Positions 18,311 through 26,825 of a stretch of 64,000 bases of DNA are shown here, in pieces (the stretch's first letter is position 1; the number at the start of each line of letters is the position of its first letter). The DNA is from Nonlabens spongiae (lineage in GTDB: Bacteria; Bacteroidota; Bacteroidia; Flavobacteriales; Flavobacteriaceae), in the NCBI RefSeq assembly GCF_002117125.1, contig NZ_CP019344.1:3066501-3130500 (forward strand), given 5' to 3'. The translations under genes and the position numbers were made by a program. The notes under the pieces are model-generated. The model did not search any database. It was given only the letters and a program-made list of their open reading frames with translations, and had not been told where the DNA came from.

Positions 18311-19548
18311 GACTTTTCATTTGAATTTGAACCAGAACTTGAAAGCCTCTTTGAGGAAGATGCTGAACCTGAACTCGAACTTGAATCGTTCTCGACTACG
18401 CTCGAACTGACATTAATTTTTTTATTTCCCCCTTTGGGGTTTGGGGGTGCTTTCTGAGAACTCGGTTTTGCTTTCGCGGTAGGATCTAAAAGCGATCCAG
18501 ATCTTTGCGGTTTGTCAGAGGCATCTTCTTCGTTGTCTGCATCTTCTTTTTTGTCGAGCGATTCCCCTTCATACTGAGTGTGTTCACTTATGGCATTGAG
18601 ACCTTTTTCCTCTCTCAAATAGCGGGCAAATATCTCTTGATACCCGTGGGTGGTAATCACATTTTCACATCCGGTAGCCTCAATACTGCTGAGCAATCCA
18701 TCCCAATCACAATGGTCAGACAGGACAAATCCCTTATCAATCGCTCGACGGCGACGCGCTCCCCTGAAAGTCATCCAGCCGCTGGCACTTGCCGTTGCAT
18801 ATGGAACAAATCTACGCATCCAGGCCGAGCCATGTGCGCTGGGTGGTGCTACGATGATATGACCCTTAGTTTCTTCTTTAGGTGTTTCTCGAGTCACTAA
18901 CGTTGTTTCTGGGAAATCGATAAGCTCTCTCAAGACTTCTGTCATTTTGAAGACCGCACCGTGACAGAAAATCTTCATTTGTGAAGTGTCTAGATGTTTG
19001 ATCAATCGCTGGGCTTTCCCTAATGAATAGGCAAACAGTACAGATGTTTTTCCTTCTGCATGATTCTGCGCGCACCATTCATTCATATCCTTCATCACGT
19101 CTTCTTGGGGTCGCCACTTAAAGGCGGGTAGTCCAAAGGTGCATTCTGTAATAAAAGTATCACATTCCACGGGCTCGTAAGGTGTGGATATACCATCGTC
19201 TTCCGTTTTGTAATCACCGGTAAATACCCAAACTTCTCCCTTATGTTCAACCCTTATCTGGGAGGAGCCTGGTATATGTCCCGCTGGATGAAAGCTGAAG
19301 TTAACATTGTTGATATTTAAGCTTTCGCCATGAGCGACACCTTGAACATTGATATCTCCCAGTCTATGGGAAATAATAGGTACATTATCAAAGTGGGTAA
19401 TGTATTTTTTATGTCCCCAGTAGCTATGATCTGCATGACCGTGGGTAACAAGGGCTTTATCCACAGGTTTCCACGGGTCTAGATAAACCTTTGCGGGTGG
19501 ACAGTAGATTCCTTTTTTAGTGAACTTGAGTAAGGGCGTTTTTGCCAT
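18307..19548 (-). CDS. Ligase-associated SNM1/Artemis-like metallo-beta-lactamase exonuclease
   Basis: A 413-residue metallo-beta-lactamase-fold nuclease. The metal motif HGHADH lies at 36-41. Further motifs are HPAGHIPGS, FTGDYK, ECTFG, LSDHCDWDG and a final TTHGYQE, as in the beta-CASP/SNM1 group. It is the first gene of the repair operon and overlaps the ligase start by 4 bp. The fold ends near residue 329. The last 84 residues are low-complexity (acidic, then Pro/Lys/Gly, then Ser-rich) and are encoded by repeat-like DNA, so they are probably a recent addition. The family processes DNA ends before ligation; that activity is inferred from family membership and operon context. Confidence 0.9.
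   Translation of the reverse strand: MAKTPLLKFTKKGIYCPPAKVYLDPWKPVDKALVTHGHADHSYWGHKKYITHFDNVPIISHRLGDINVQGVAHGESLNINNVNFSFHPAGHIPGSSQIRVEHKGEVWVFTGDYKTEDDGISTPYEPVECDTFITECTFGLPAFKWRPQEDVMKDMNEWCAQNHAEGKTSVLFAYSLGKAQRLIKHLDTSQMKIFCHGAVFKMTEVLRELIDFPETTLVTRETPKEETKGHIIVAPPSAHGSAWMRRFVPYATASASGWMTFRGARRRRAIDKGFVLSDHCDWDGLLSSIEATGCENVITTHGYQEIFARYLREEKGLNAISEHTQYEGESLDKKEDADNEEDASDKPQRSGSLLDPTAKAKPSSQKAPPNPKGGNKKINVSSSVVENDSSSSSGSASSSKRLSSSGSNSNEKS
18388..18460. repeat. Repeat-derived DNA encoding the exonuclease tail
   Basis: GTTCTCGACTACGCTCGAAC (18388-18407) contains an imperfect TCGA inverted repeat. It is followed by a C-run/G-run element (CCCCCTTTGGGG, 18428-18439). Its 3' part (CTCGAACTGAC) recurs at about 63688-63698. 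Both parts read in frame as the low-complexity tail of the exonuclease. Confidence 0.6.
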
Positions 19549-19599
19549 GGTTTTAAAATTATGGCAACACGCACGGGTAGTGAAGGAATTAAGAGAAGT

Positions 19600-20145
19600 T
19601 TAAATGCTGTCTTGTGCTATGGAATCACGTCGCTCGCGTTCTGCATCGAGTCGGCGCTCGCCTTTGAGCATTTCTATAAGCTCCTGACGACTAGGGTCGG
19701 TGGCGTTGAGTTTTATGTTGAGCTGGTTCTTGACTTCATCCCAAGCTGTGATCATTTCGTTGTATTTTTTCTCGTGATCAGCTGCCGTTTTTACCGTATA
19801 ATTTAAAAATGAATTCAGCATGCCTACTCTTGTTCTGAGGATGAGTGTTCTAGACCTTATGGGAAGGTCGATCACGCTGCTATCTGCCGTTATCAGCATA
19901 TCTGCGGTAGATTCTAGTAGTTGTTTGGTGCTGTTAGGACTATGATCGTAGTTTTCAAGTTGTGTTTTGAAATTTTGAAATCCGTTCCATTCCAGCGATT
20001 TTTTGAGTGCTTGGCCTTCAAGGTTTATTTGGCTCTGTTTTAATTTGAGATCTGAAACAGTATAGGTTTCTTGAGGCAGTTGAACTGAATTTTGCTCATC
20101 ACCACATGAGACAAATAATATAAGGACTATCAGTAGGTATTTCAT
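19600..20145 (-). CDS. Hypothetical lipoprotein
   Basis: A 181-residue protein with a lipoprotein signal (MKYLLIVLILFVSC, Cys14). The mature part is helical and charged, with no recognisable domain. It ends in a polar Arg/Glu/Asp-rich segment (RRLDAERERRDSIAQD). It lies 51 bp upstream of the exonuclease start on the same strand, so it could be the first gene of the repair operon transcript; nothing else links it to DNA repair. A terminator at 20192 separates it from the lipoprotein gene upstream. Confidence 0.7.
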   Translation of the reverse strand: MKYLLIVLILFVSCGDEQNSVQLPQETYTVSDLKLKQSQINLEGQALKKSLEWNGFQNFKTQLENYDHSPNSTKQLLESTADMLITADSSVIDLPIRSRTLILRTRVGMLNSFLNYTVKTAADHEKKYNEMITAWDEVKNQLNIKLNATDPSRQELIEMLKGERRLDAERERRDSIAQDSI

Positions 20146-20183
20146 TTGAAGATTGAATGCAACAAAGATGCCTCATTTACAAA

Positions 20184-20214
20184 CAAAAAAAAAGCACCGA
20201 TTGTAACGGTGCTT
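20184..20214 (-). terminator. Terminator between two minus-strand lipoprotein genes
   Basis: On the minus strand AAGCACCGTT...CGGTGCTT forms a strong hairpin (20192-20214), followed by about nine T residues. Confidence 0.88.
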
Positions 20215-20231
20215 CGAAGTGATTTATAAAT

Positions 20232-20957
20232 TTAGTCATTCATTTCTTCATTGTATTCTTCCATGGCATCACGGTAGCGTTCTGACTGGGTCTTGTTAGA
20301 CTTGTCTTTTATTTCTTCCATAAACTCTTCCATAGCATCTTTGCGGTTGTCTTCAAACTTTTTACGCGCTTTGATGATTTCTTTTTCCAGATTGTCAAAT
20401 GCTTCCTGAATTTCTTTCACGTTTTGATCGTGTTCTGCGGGTGATGGGTTTTCTTTTGCTTTGTTCTCCTCGTAGTCCGTCAGCTCTTTTTCAACATCCT
20501 TGATTGCCTCGTTAACATCATCTCGCCTTAAATAATAAGGTATGGTGTTCTTAAATACATCAAAGCTTTCCCTTAAGGTAAATTCAGACTGTACCTCAGT
20601 TTCTGGAGTTGAATTTGCAAAAATGTCCAAATAATTACGCATATCAGAGTAATCGCTGTACCCGCGAATCTCTGAAATGGAACCGTCCGCTATGCGCACG
20701 TTGTATGTGATATCATCTGCCATGCGGTTTGCTTCGTCCTGTGAATAGTTTCTAGAAGATTTCCAGTCTTGTATATTGTTGTCGTATTCAGGTAAAACTC
20801 TCACCGAGTCAGTTTCCTTATCATCTCCTAAATCTGATTTCTCAGCAACCTCACTGCTGATGACAGATGTGGAATTTTCAGAATTGTTTTTACTGCTGTC
20901 CTTGCAGCTCATTAAAACGATTGTGGATAGGATTAAGGTAAAAAGCGTTTTTCTCAT
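20232..20957 (-). CDS. Hypothetical acidic coiled-coil lipoprotein
   Basis: A 241-residue protein with a lipoprotein signal (LSTIVLMSC, Cys18). A Ser/Asn-rich linker follows, then a central region rich in Asp and Tyr (YSQDEANRMADDITYNVRI). The C-terminal half, from about 150 to 241, is a long charged coiled coil (NLEKEIIKARKKFEDNRK). No known family recognised. It ends 18 bp before a strong terminator, so it is probably transcribed alone. The 285-bp upstream spacer holds a palindrome copy but no clear promoter. Confidence 0.72.
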   Translation of the reverse strand: MRKTLFTLILSTIVLMSCKDSSKNNSENSTSVISSEVAEKSDLGDDKETDSVRVLPEYDNNIQDWKSSRNYSQDEANRMADDITYNVRIADGSISEIRGYSDYSDMRNYLDIFANSTPETEVQSEFTLRESFDVFKNTIPYYLRRDDVNEAIKDVEKELTDYEENKAKENPSPAEHDQNVKEIQEAFDNLEKEIIKARKKFEDNRKDAMEEFMEEIKDKSNKTQSERYRDAMEEYNEEMND

Positions 20958-21158
20958 TTTGTCAATTCAAGTTTGAAATTTCAAAATAAGCTATGAAGAT
21001 TGTATTAACACGTTTAATAAATGATAAAATATTAAATGATTTGATATGTAGATAGCGATATTTTAACGTTATGCACGTAAAAGTAGTTTTATATCTTAAA
21101 GTGTGGCTTAAGGTTAGGTAAGGACAGACCGTCTTGATCCTCAATTTTCTTGATATTC

Positions 21159-21174
21159 CGCTTTCGCGAAAGCG
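21159..21174. repeat. 16-bp palindrome CGCTTTCGCGAAAGCG
   Basis: Perfect copy in the spacer between the divergent lipoprotein and threonine dehydrogenase genes. Confidence 0.9.
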
Positions 21175-21242
21175 AAAACCATTTCAATCCTTTCCTCTAT
21201 GAGGATATGCAGTCCATTATATTTGTAATTAAATACAGATTA

Positions 21243-22214
21243 ATGACTATACTGGTAATAGGTGCCTGTGGGCAAATAGGTACAGAGCTCACCATGAAAC
21301 TGAGAGAGATTCATGGAAATGATAGAATCATCGCTGCAGACATACGTGAAGGTAGTGAAGAGCTTATGGCTAGCGGGCCTTTTGAGATTCTTGATGCCAT
21401 GAACAGTAGCCAGGTAGAAGATGTGTGTTTGCACTACGAGGTAGAGGAAGTTTATCTTATGGCGGCTATGCTCAGCGCCACAGGTGAGAAATTCCCAGAG
21501 AAGGCTTGGGATCTGAATATGGGCTCACTATTCATTATTCTGAATTTAGCAAAGGAAAAAAAGATCAATAAGATTTTCTGGCCATCGAGTATTGCGGTTT
21601 TTGGGCCTACAACTCCGCAAGTTGATACCCCACAGCATACAATCATGGAGCCTTCCACAGTTTATGGCATAAGTAAACAAACAGGTGAACGATGGTGCGA
21701 GTATTACTTTAATAAGTATGGAGTTGATGTGAGGTCTATAAGGTATCCAGGGTTGATATCTTGGAAAACGCAGCCTGGAGGAGGTACTACTGATTATGCC
21801 ATCGACATTTTTCACAAGGCGCTCAATGAGAAGGAGTACGAGTGTTTTCTCGAAGCTGATACCGCATTGCCTATGATGTATATGGAAGACGCGATTAGAG
21901 CCACACTTGAAATTATGATGGCGCCAAAAGAACACATTAAGATCAGGTCTTCTTACAATTTGAGCGGAATGAGCTTTACACCTAGTCAGATAGCAGCAGA
22001 TATCACCCGTCATATCCCTGAATTCAAAATAGATTATCGTCCAGACTTTAGGCAAGAAATTGCAGACAGCTGGCCAGGTTCTATTAATGACGATCGCGCA
22101 CGTAAAGATTGGGGCTGGAAACATGTCTATGATCTAGAGACTACGGTCGAGACCATGCTTGAAAATTTAAGATCCACCACAGGTTCTTCTATTGATAAGC
22201 CGACCAAGTTCTGA
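21243..22214 (+). CDS. L-threonine 3-dehydrogenase, SDR (GalE-like) type
   Basis: A 323-residue NAD-dependent short-chain dehydrogenase that oxidises L-threonine to 2-amino-3-ketobutyrate. I start at ATG 21243 because the Rossmann fold then begins correctly (MTILVIGACGQIGTEL); the frame extends to 21150 only through the palindrome. The catalytic pair is Tyr141 and Lys145 (VYGISK). The sequence RYPGLISWKTQPGGGTTDYA is the signature that separates this bacterial threonine dehydrogenase group from sugar epimerases. Length fits the family. A UDP-sugar epimerase is the less likely alternative. Its usual partner, 2-amino-3-ketobutyrate ligase, is not in the window. Confidence 0.88.
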   Translation: MTILVIGACGQIGTELTMKLREIHGNDRIIAADIREGSEELMASGPFEILDAMNSSQVEDVCLHYEVEEVYLMAAMLSATGEKFPEKAWDLNMGSLFIILNLAKEKKINKIFWPSSIAVFGPTTPQVDTPQHTIMEPSTVYGISKQTGERWCEYYFNKYGVDVRSIRYPGLISWKTQPGGGTTDYAIDIFHKALNEKEYECFLEADTALPMMYMEDAIRATLEIMMAPKEHIKIRSSYNLSGMSFTPSQIAADITRHIPEFKIDYRPDFRQEIADSWPGSINDDRARKDWGWKHVYDLETTVETMLENLRSTTGSSIDKPTKF

Positions 22215-22276
22215 TCCCATTTTCTTGCTTATGAATTTTTTAAGTGAAGCGGTTACTGTGACTTCTTCAATAGAAT

Positions 22277-22284
22277 TATATTTG
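22277..22284 (+). promoter_or_regulatory. -7 promoter element for the TerB-like gene
   Basis: TATATTTG, a perfect TAnnTTTG match, 20 bp before the ATG at 22304. No clear -33 TTG. Confidence 0.42.
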
Positions 22285-22303
22285 TGGCCATAAACAACCC
22301 GAA

Positions 22304-22732
22304 ATGTCCTATTCTAAATTATTTGAGTCTGGTGCAAGTACCAGAAACAAAAGCCACTTTGCTACACTTGTAAGCCTCGCTCAATCCAGTGGTGAGATCC
22401 ACCCTGATCAAGAGAAGGCACTTATACGCTTTAAGTCGATTTTAGACATTTCAGATTCTAGTTATGAGGCCATCTTAAAAGATCCTTCTTTGTATCCCGT
22501 TACGCCGCCTAATGATAGCGAGGAGCGTATAGCATGGTTGCACGATCTTTTCAAGATAGTTTTTGCAGACCTTCACCTTCATGAGGAAGAGCAAAAGTTG
22601 TTGAGGAAATATGCACGTGCTTTAGGTTATAATGAAGAAGATGCCAATTATCTCGTGACACGATCCATTGAAATCTTCTCTGGGTCACTTAATCTAGAGG
22701 ATTATAGGTATTTGTTGAATAAGAATAGGTAA
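22304..22732 (+). CDS. TerB-like helical protein
   Basis: A 142-residue cytoplasmic all-helical protein. The pattern HFATLVSLAQSSGEIHPDQEK, then LHDLFKIVFADLHLHEEEQK, resembles the two helical halves of the TerB/DjlA-N fold, including the acidic residues that bind metal in that family. Proteins of this type occur widely in flavobacteria, but their role is unknown; a link to tellurite is not implied. Preceded by a TATATTTG element at 22277. A composite repeat lies just downstream. Confidence 0.65.
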   Translation: MSYSKLFESGASTRNKSHFATLVSLAQSSGEIHPDQEKALIRFKSILDISDSSYEAILKDPSLYPVTPPNDSEERIAWLHDLFKIVFADLHLHEEEQKLLRKYARALGYNEEDANYLVTRSIEIFSGSLNLEDYRYLLNKNR

Positions 22733-22754
22733 GCTATCCTTCTTTAATTTTTTC

Positions 22755-22787
22755 CGCTTTCGCGATCCCGATAATTATCGGGACGAG
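22755..22787. repeat. Composite palindrome: CGCTTTCGCG fused to a CCCGATAATTATCGGG hairpin
   Basis: Intergenic copy of the 33-bp unit also found inside the helicase gene at 15091-15123; the two differ at one central base. The left ten bases are the start of the 16-bp palindrome. Confidence 0.88.
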
Positions 22788-22877
22788 ATTTCTCAAAGAC
22801 TTAGAATAGGTTTAAGTTAATTGGGATTTCAAGAATCTTCGGAATACGCTGCCCTACTTGATTGTTAGTAATAAAGG

Positions 22878-22907
22878 TTGTAAGAAATAGTCAAAAGACT
22901 ATATTTG
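22878..22907 (+). promoter_or_regulatory. Full -33/-7 promoter
   Basis: TTG at 22878-22880, 19 bp, then TATATTTG at 22900-22907. This matches the Bacteroidota consensus in both boxes and spacing. Transcription should begin at about 22912, where the GTG start codon of the next gene lies. Confidence 0.6.
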
Positions 22908-22911
22908 CCGC

Positions 22912-23472
22912 GTGAGATTTAAGCTTTTCATAACACTCTCAGTATTCTTATTACTCGGTTTCTTGGGTGCTCAGTTGTCAGAGCAGGCGCGGGAGCAGGA
23001 GTTGGTATTTGAGCAAGTCTCCATAGCTCAAGAAAGCAGCATAGAGCTTAGTTCCCTTTTTGAAAAAGCCCTTGAAAATTTAGGAGTGGATGTTCAAAGT
23101 ATCGAGATCCATGATTCTGGGTTTAAAATCTCCTACGATACACATCTACAGGTAGAAGATGTTGAACTTGCACTAGCATCTTTACTTAAAAATGAGCAGG
23201 AAGATAAACCTTTTACCAATCTAGAGATTTCTTTTGCTGGTGAAAAGGGAAATGCAGCTTCTGGTGCAAAAGCCCTGGTTAATAAAGATTTTTATAACGA
23301 CCAGTTCAGAAACGGGCAGTTAAAATTCTACTCTTCAGAACAGTGCCCTTCAAAGTTCACAATTGATGATTTAGACAACCCGGATCCAGTTTCATTCTAT
23401 AAACTGGCCGTAACCTATTCAGGTTTATGTCCTCAAATTCCAGATTCTCGTGCTGGACCGCAATCTGTATAA
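22912..23472 (+). CDS. Membrane-anchored hypothetical protein with GTG start
   Basis: A 186-residue protein starting at GTG 22912; there is no Met codon anywhere else in it. Residues 4-20 form a hydrophobic N-terminal anchor or signal (FKLFITLSVFLLLGFLG). The remainder is an acidic extracytoplasmic domain with two Cys residues near the C-terminus (SSEQCPSKF and YSGLCPQIP), possibly a disulphide. No known family recognised. The start codon is only about 4 bp beyond a good promoter -7 box, so the mRNA may be leaderless. It lies 92 bp upstream of secDF in the same direction. Confidence 0.68.
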   Translation: MRFKLFITLSVFLLLGFLGAQLSEQAREQELVFEQVSIAQESSIELSSLFEKALENLGVDVQSIEIHDSGFKISYDTHLQVEDVELALASLLKNEQEDKPFTNLEISFAGEKGNAASGAKALVNKDFYNDQFRNGQLKFYSSEQCPSKFTIDDLDNPDPVSFYKLAVTYSGLCPQIPDSRAGPQSV

Positions 23473-23564
23473 TTATCTAAGCTGTTTCAAGCGTGTTTTC
23501 AGTTTCTAAAACATGCGTAATTCTGTCTATATAAGACATTCATTAATTTATTTAAATTTTAATC

Positions 23565-26500
23565 ATGCAAAACAAGGGATTGATACGCTTCTTTGCGATC
23601 ATTTTTGCAGTAGTGAGTATCTACCAGCTCAGCTACACATACATTACAAATCAGGTAGAAGGAGATGCTGATGCTTATGCAGCTAGCGTTGTAGAGGAAG
23701 GTGTTGAAAACGAAAGCCTGCTCAAGGAAGAGGCTCGCAAAAAATATCTAGACAGCGTTGCTTCAAAAGATATCTGGGGTGGTTACACTGATTATACAAC
23801 CGCCAAAAACCAAGAACTCAAGAAAGGTCTGGACCTTAAGGGGGGAATTAACGTAATTCTTCAAATATCTGTAAAAGACCTTTTAATAGGAATGGCAGAT
23901 GGTTCAACAGACGCAAACTTCAGAACCGCTCTAGATCGTGCTGATGAGCGCGTAAAAGATGGTCAGGACTCCTACTTTAACTATTTTCTTGAAGAATTTA
24001 ATGCCATTGAGGGAGCGCGTCTAGCTTCTCCAGACATTTTTGCAAATCAGGAAATGTCAGACCGCATCGAGTTTGATATGACTAATGATCAAGTAGAGCC
24101 TGTACTAAGAGAAGAGTTGAAAGAATACATGACCAGTGCTTTTGATGTCTTGAGAAAGCGTATTGATAAATTTGGTACAACTCAACCTAATATCCAGCAG
24201 CTGGGTGAATCAGGAAGGATTTTGATCGAGCTTCCTGGTGAGAAAGATGTTAAGAGGATCAAAGATATTCTTACTAAAGCGGCTAAGCTTGAGTTTTGGC
24301 ATACCTTTAGAGGCAGCGACATAGCGCCTTATCTGGTAGCGGCAAACAGCTACTGGGCGACTAAACTTGCAGCTGAAAATGCGTCAAATGAAGAGTCCTC
24401 AACTGAAAATGAGGATGCAATGGTTGCGGTGGATTCTACAGAAACGCAAGAGTCGGACGATCTTTCTGATCTGCTTGACGATGAAAGTATAGATGAGGTA
24501 GCAGGTGCTGAGAGCGATGAACTCGCTATAGGAGATGATGAAAATCCTATCTTTTCTCGCATTATAAGTCCTGGTAGTGGTACAGGGCCGGTTGTTGCAG
24601 TTTTTCGCGCAAGCGATAGGGATTTGATTAACCAATACCTCAATGATGCTCAAGCTAGAGCAAATCTTGAGCCAGAACAAAGAAATGTGCGTTTTGCATG
24701 GGGACTTCCTGTTCTAAATGATGAGCTAGGATTTGAATTGATTGATCTCTATGCGATTAAAGGTAACAATCAAAATGAAGCTCCACTCTCAGGAGGGGTG
24801 ATTACAAATGCTGCTCAAGATTATGATCAAGTGGCAAATGTCGTGGTAAGCATGTCTATGAATGGAGAAGGGGCTAAAATCTGGGAAGACATGACCACCG
24901 AGTCTTTTCAAAACCGTACACCTATCGCTGTAATGCTGGATAATACAGTATATAGTGCTCCAACTGCCAATAGTGGTCCCATATCCGGTGGAAATACCCA
25001 AATTTCTGGAGATTTTACTGTGGATGAAGCAAAGGATTTAGCAACTGTCTTGAGAGCGGGTAAATTACCAGCAAAAGCTGAGATTATACAAAGTGACGTG
25101 ATCGGGCCATCATTAGGTCAAGAGGCGATCGACAGCGGTTTGATCTCGTTTGGTATTGCGCTAGTTCTTGTTTTGATCTGGATGATATTTTATTACGGGC
25201 GTGCAGGTTTATATGCAGATATCGCACTTTTGGTGAACCTTTTATTCATCTTTGGTGCACTTGCATCACTTAAGGCAGTATTGACACTTCCCGGAATTGC
25301 TGGTATCGTACTTACTATAGGTATTTCAGTAGATGCAAACGTGCTGATTTTTGAGCGTATACGTGAAGAGCTTGCCAAAGGAAAATCTCAAGCAGAAAGT
25401 ATCAAGGATGGTTTCAACAATGCCCTGAGCTCAATTCTTGATGCTAACATCACCACTTTACTTACGGCGATCATTCTTTATGTGTTTGGTACAGGTCCTA
25501 TTCAAGGATTTGCAACGACTCTTATGATAGGTATTCTTACCTCGTTGTTTACTGCAATATTTATCACAAGATTATTTGTAGATGGTTATGTGCAAAACGG
25601 TAAGACGATTGCCTTTGCGACAGGCGTGACTAAGAACTGGTTCAGAAATATAAATATTGATTTCTTGAGAAAAAGAAAGGTCGCATATATCATTTCTGGA
25701 ATTTTGATTGCAGGGAGTTTAGCTTCTTTATCTACTAACAAGTTGAATCTAGGTATAGATTTTACCGGTGGTCGTACAACGATTGTGAGATTTGACCAAG
25801 AGGTAAGTGCCACAGAAATCACTGAGAAATTAAGTGCTGACGATGTTTTTGGTAGCGCTGAGGCGAAAACTTATGGAGCTGACAATCAATTGAAAATTAG
25901 TACTAAGTATGGTATTGATAGAGATGACAGTGAAGTAAGTCAGGAAATTGAAGACAAGCTTTATGCAACGCTACAACCTTATTTGCCGGATGGACTGTCT
26001 CAAGAACAATTTGCTGATGTAAGCATCGAAGACAAGCAATATGGTATCATGTCCACCTTCCAAGTAGGTGCAACCATCGCAGATGATATCCTTACAGGGT
26101 CGCTTTACGCTATCTTGGGATCTCTACTCGTGGTATTTCTTTATATTTTATTGAGATTTAGAAAGTGGCAATTCTCTTTAGGTGCAGTTGTGGCAGTTTT
26201 CCACGATGTAATTTTAGTATTGGGGGCATTTTCATTGTTCTATAAGTATCTTCCATTCAATATGGAGATCGACCAGGCGTTCATTGCTGCGATTCTTACC
26301 GTAATAGGTTACTCCTTAAATGATACGGTGGTCGTATTTGATAGAATACGTGAGTTTATCAATGATAGGGTAAGTCCAGTATTCGGGACAACGGTAAATC
26401 AAGCGATCAGCAGTACGATATCCCGTACTTTAAATACCTCCCTTACGACTTTAATCGTTCTTCTTTCGATATTCATATTTGGAGGTGAATCAATCAGAGG

Positions 26501-26648
26501 ATTTATGCTTGCTTTGATTATAGGTGTGGTAGTCGGTACGTATTCTTCTGTATTTATTGCAACACCAGTCATGTTTGATACCATGAAAAAATCAGGAGGT
26601 AAGCTCGAGGCGAAAGCTGAAAAAGAAGAGGAATCTTCGACAAAATAG
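23565..26648 (+). CDS. secDF: Fused protein translocase subunit SecDF
   Basis: A 1,027-residue inner-membrane protein that uses the proton gradient to pull secreted chains through SecYEG. The SecD half begins with one transmembrane helix (10-26) and LKKGLDLKGGINVILQI. A large periplasmic domain follows, containing an acidic low-complexity insert near residues 280-325. Then comes the helical RND region with VLTIGISVDANVLIFERIREEL. The SecF half starts around residue 705 with NLGIDFTGGRT, followed by a second set of helices with GYSLNDTVVVFDRIREF. Fusion in this order is normal in Bacteroidota. A hairpin terminator follows 27 bp after the stop. Confidence 0.97.
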   Translation: MQNKGLIRFFAIIFAVVSIYQLSYTYITNQVEGDADAYAASVVEEGVENESLLKEEARKKYLDSVASKDIWGGYTDYTTAKNQELKKGLDLKGGINVILQISVKDLLIGMADGSTDANFRTALDRADERVKDGQDSYFNYFLEEFNAIEGARLASPDIFANQEMSDRIEFDMTNDQVEPVLREELKEYMTSAFDVLRKRIDKFGTTQPNIQQLGESGRILIELPGEKDVKRIKDILTKAAKLEFWHTFRGSDIAPYLVAANSYWATKLAAENASNEESSTENEDAMVAVDSTETQESDDLSDLLDDESIDEVAGAESDELAIGDDENPIFSRIISPGSGTGPVVAVFRASDRDLINQYLNDAQARANLEPEQRNVRFAWGLPVLNDELGFELIDLYAIKGNNQNEAPLSGGVITNAAQDYDQVANVVVSMSMNGEGAKIWEDMTTESFQNRTPIAVMLDNTVYSAPTANSGPISGGNTQISGDFTVDEAKDLATVLRAGKLPAKAEIIQSDVIGPSLGQEAIDSGLISFGIALVLVLIWMIFYYGRAGLYADIALLVNLLFIFGALASLKAVLTLPGIAGIVLTIGISVDANVLIFERIREELAKGKSQAESIKDGFNNALSSILDANITTLLTAIILYVFGTGPIQGFATTLMIGILTSLFTAIFITRLFVDGYVQNGKTIAFATGVTKNWFRNINIDFLRKRKVAYIISGILIAGSLASLSTNKLNLGIDFTGGRTTIVRFDQEVSATEITEKLSADDVFGSAEAKTYGADNQLKISTKYGIDRDDSEVSQEIEDKLYATLQPYLPDGLSQEQFADVSIEDKQYGIMSTFQVGATIADDILTGSLYAILGSLLVVFLYILLRFRKWQFSLGAVVAVFHDVILVLGAFSLFYKYLPFNMEIDQAFIAAILTVIGYSLNDTVVVFDRIREFINDRVSPVFGTTVNQAISSTISRTLNTSLTTLIVLLSIFIFGGESIRGFMLALIIGVVVGTYSSVFIATPVMFDTMKKSGGKLEAKAEKEEESSTK

Positions 26649-26675
26649 AGATTTTTCTTTCTCACGATTATTTGG

Positions 26676-26702
26676 AAACCGCTGCAATCGCAGCGGTTTT
26701 CC
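26676..26702 (+). terminator. Terminator after secDF
   Basis: AAACCGCTGC and GCAGCGGTTT form a 10-bp stem with an AATC loop, followed by TTCCTATTTT. Confidence 0.85.
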
Positions 26703-26825
26703 TATTTTATGAAAAATTGTTGATCGATACGTCTATATTTTCCCACTTTTTTTAACCGTAAATTAACTCAAATGGTTATTTTGCATGGAATTATAGCTTA
26801 AACGCTTCCCCAATAATTTAGTGAT

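Noticed and set aside
21150..21242. 31-residue N-terminal extension of threonine dehydrogenase
   Set aside because: Translates the palindrome; the Rossmann fold begins at ATG 21243.
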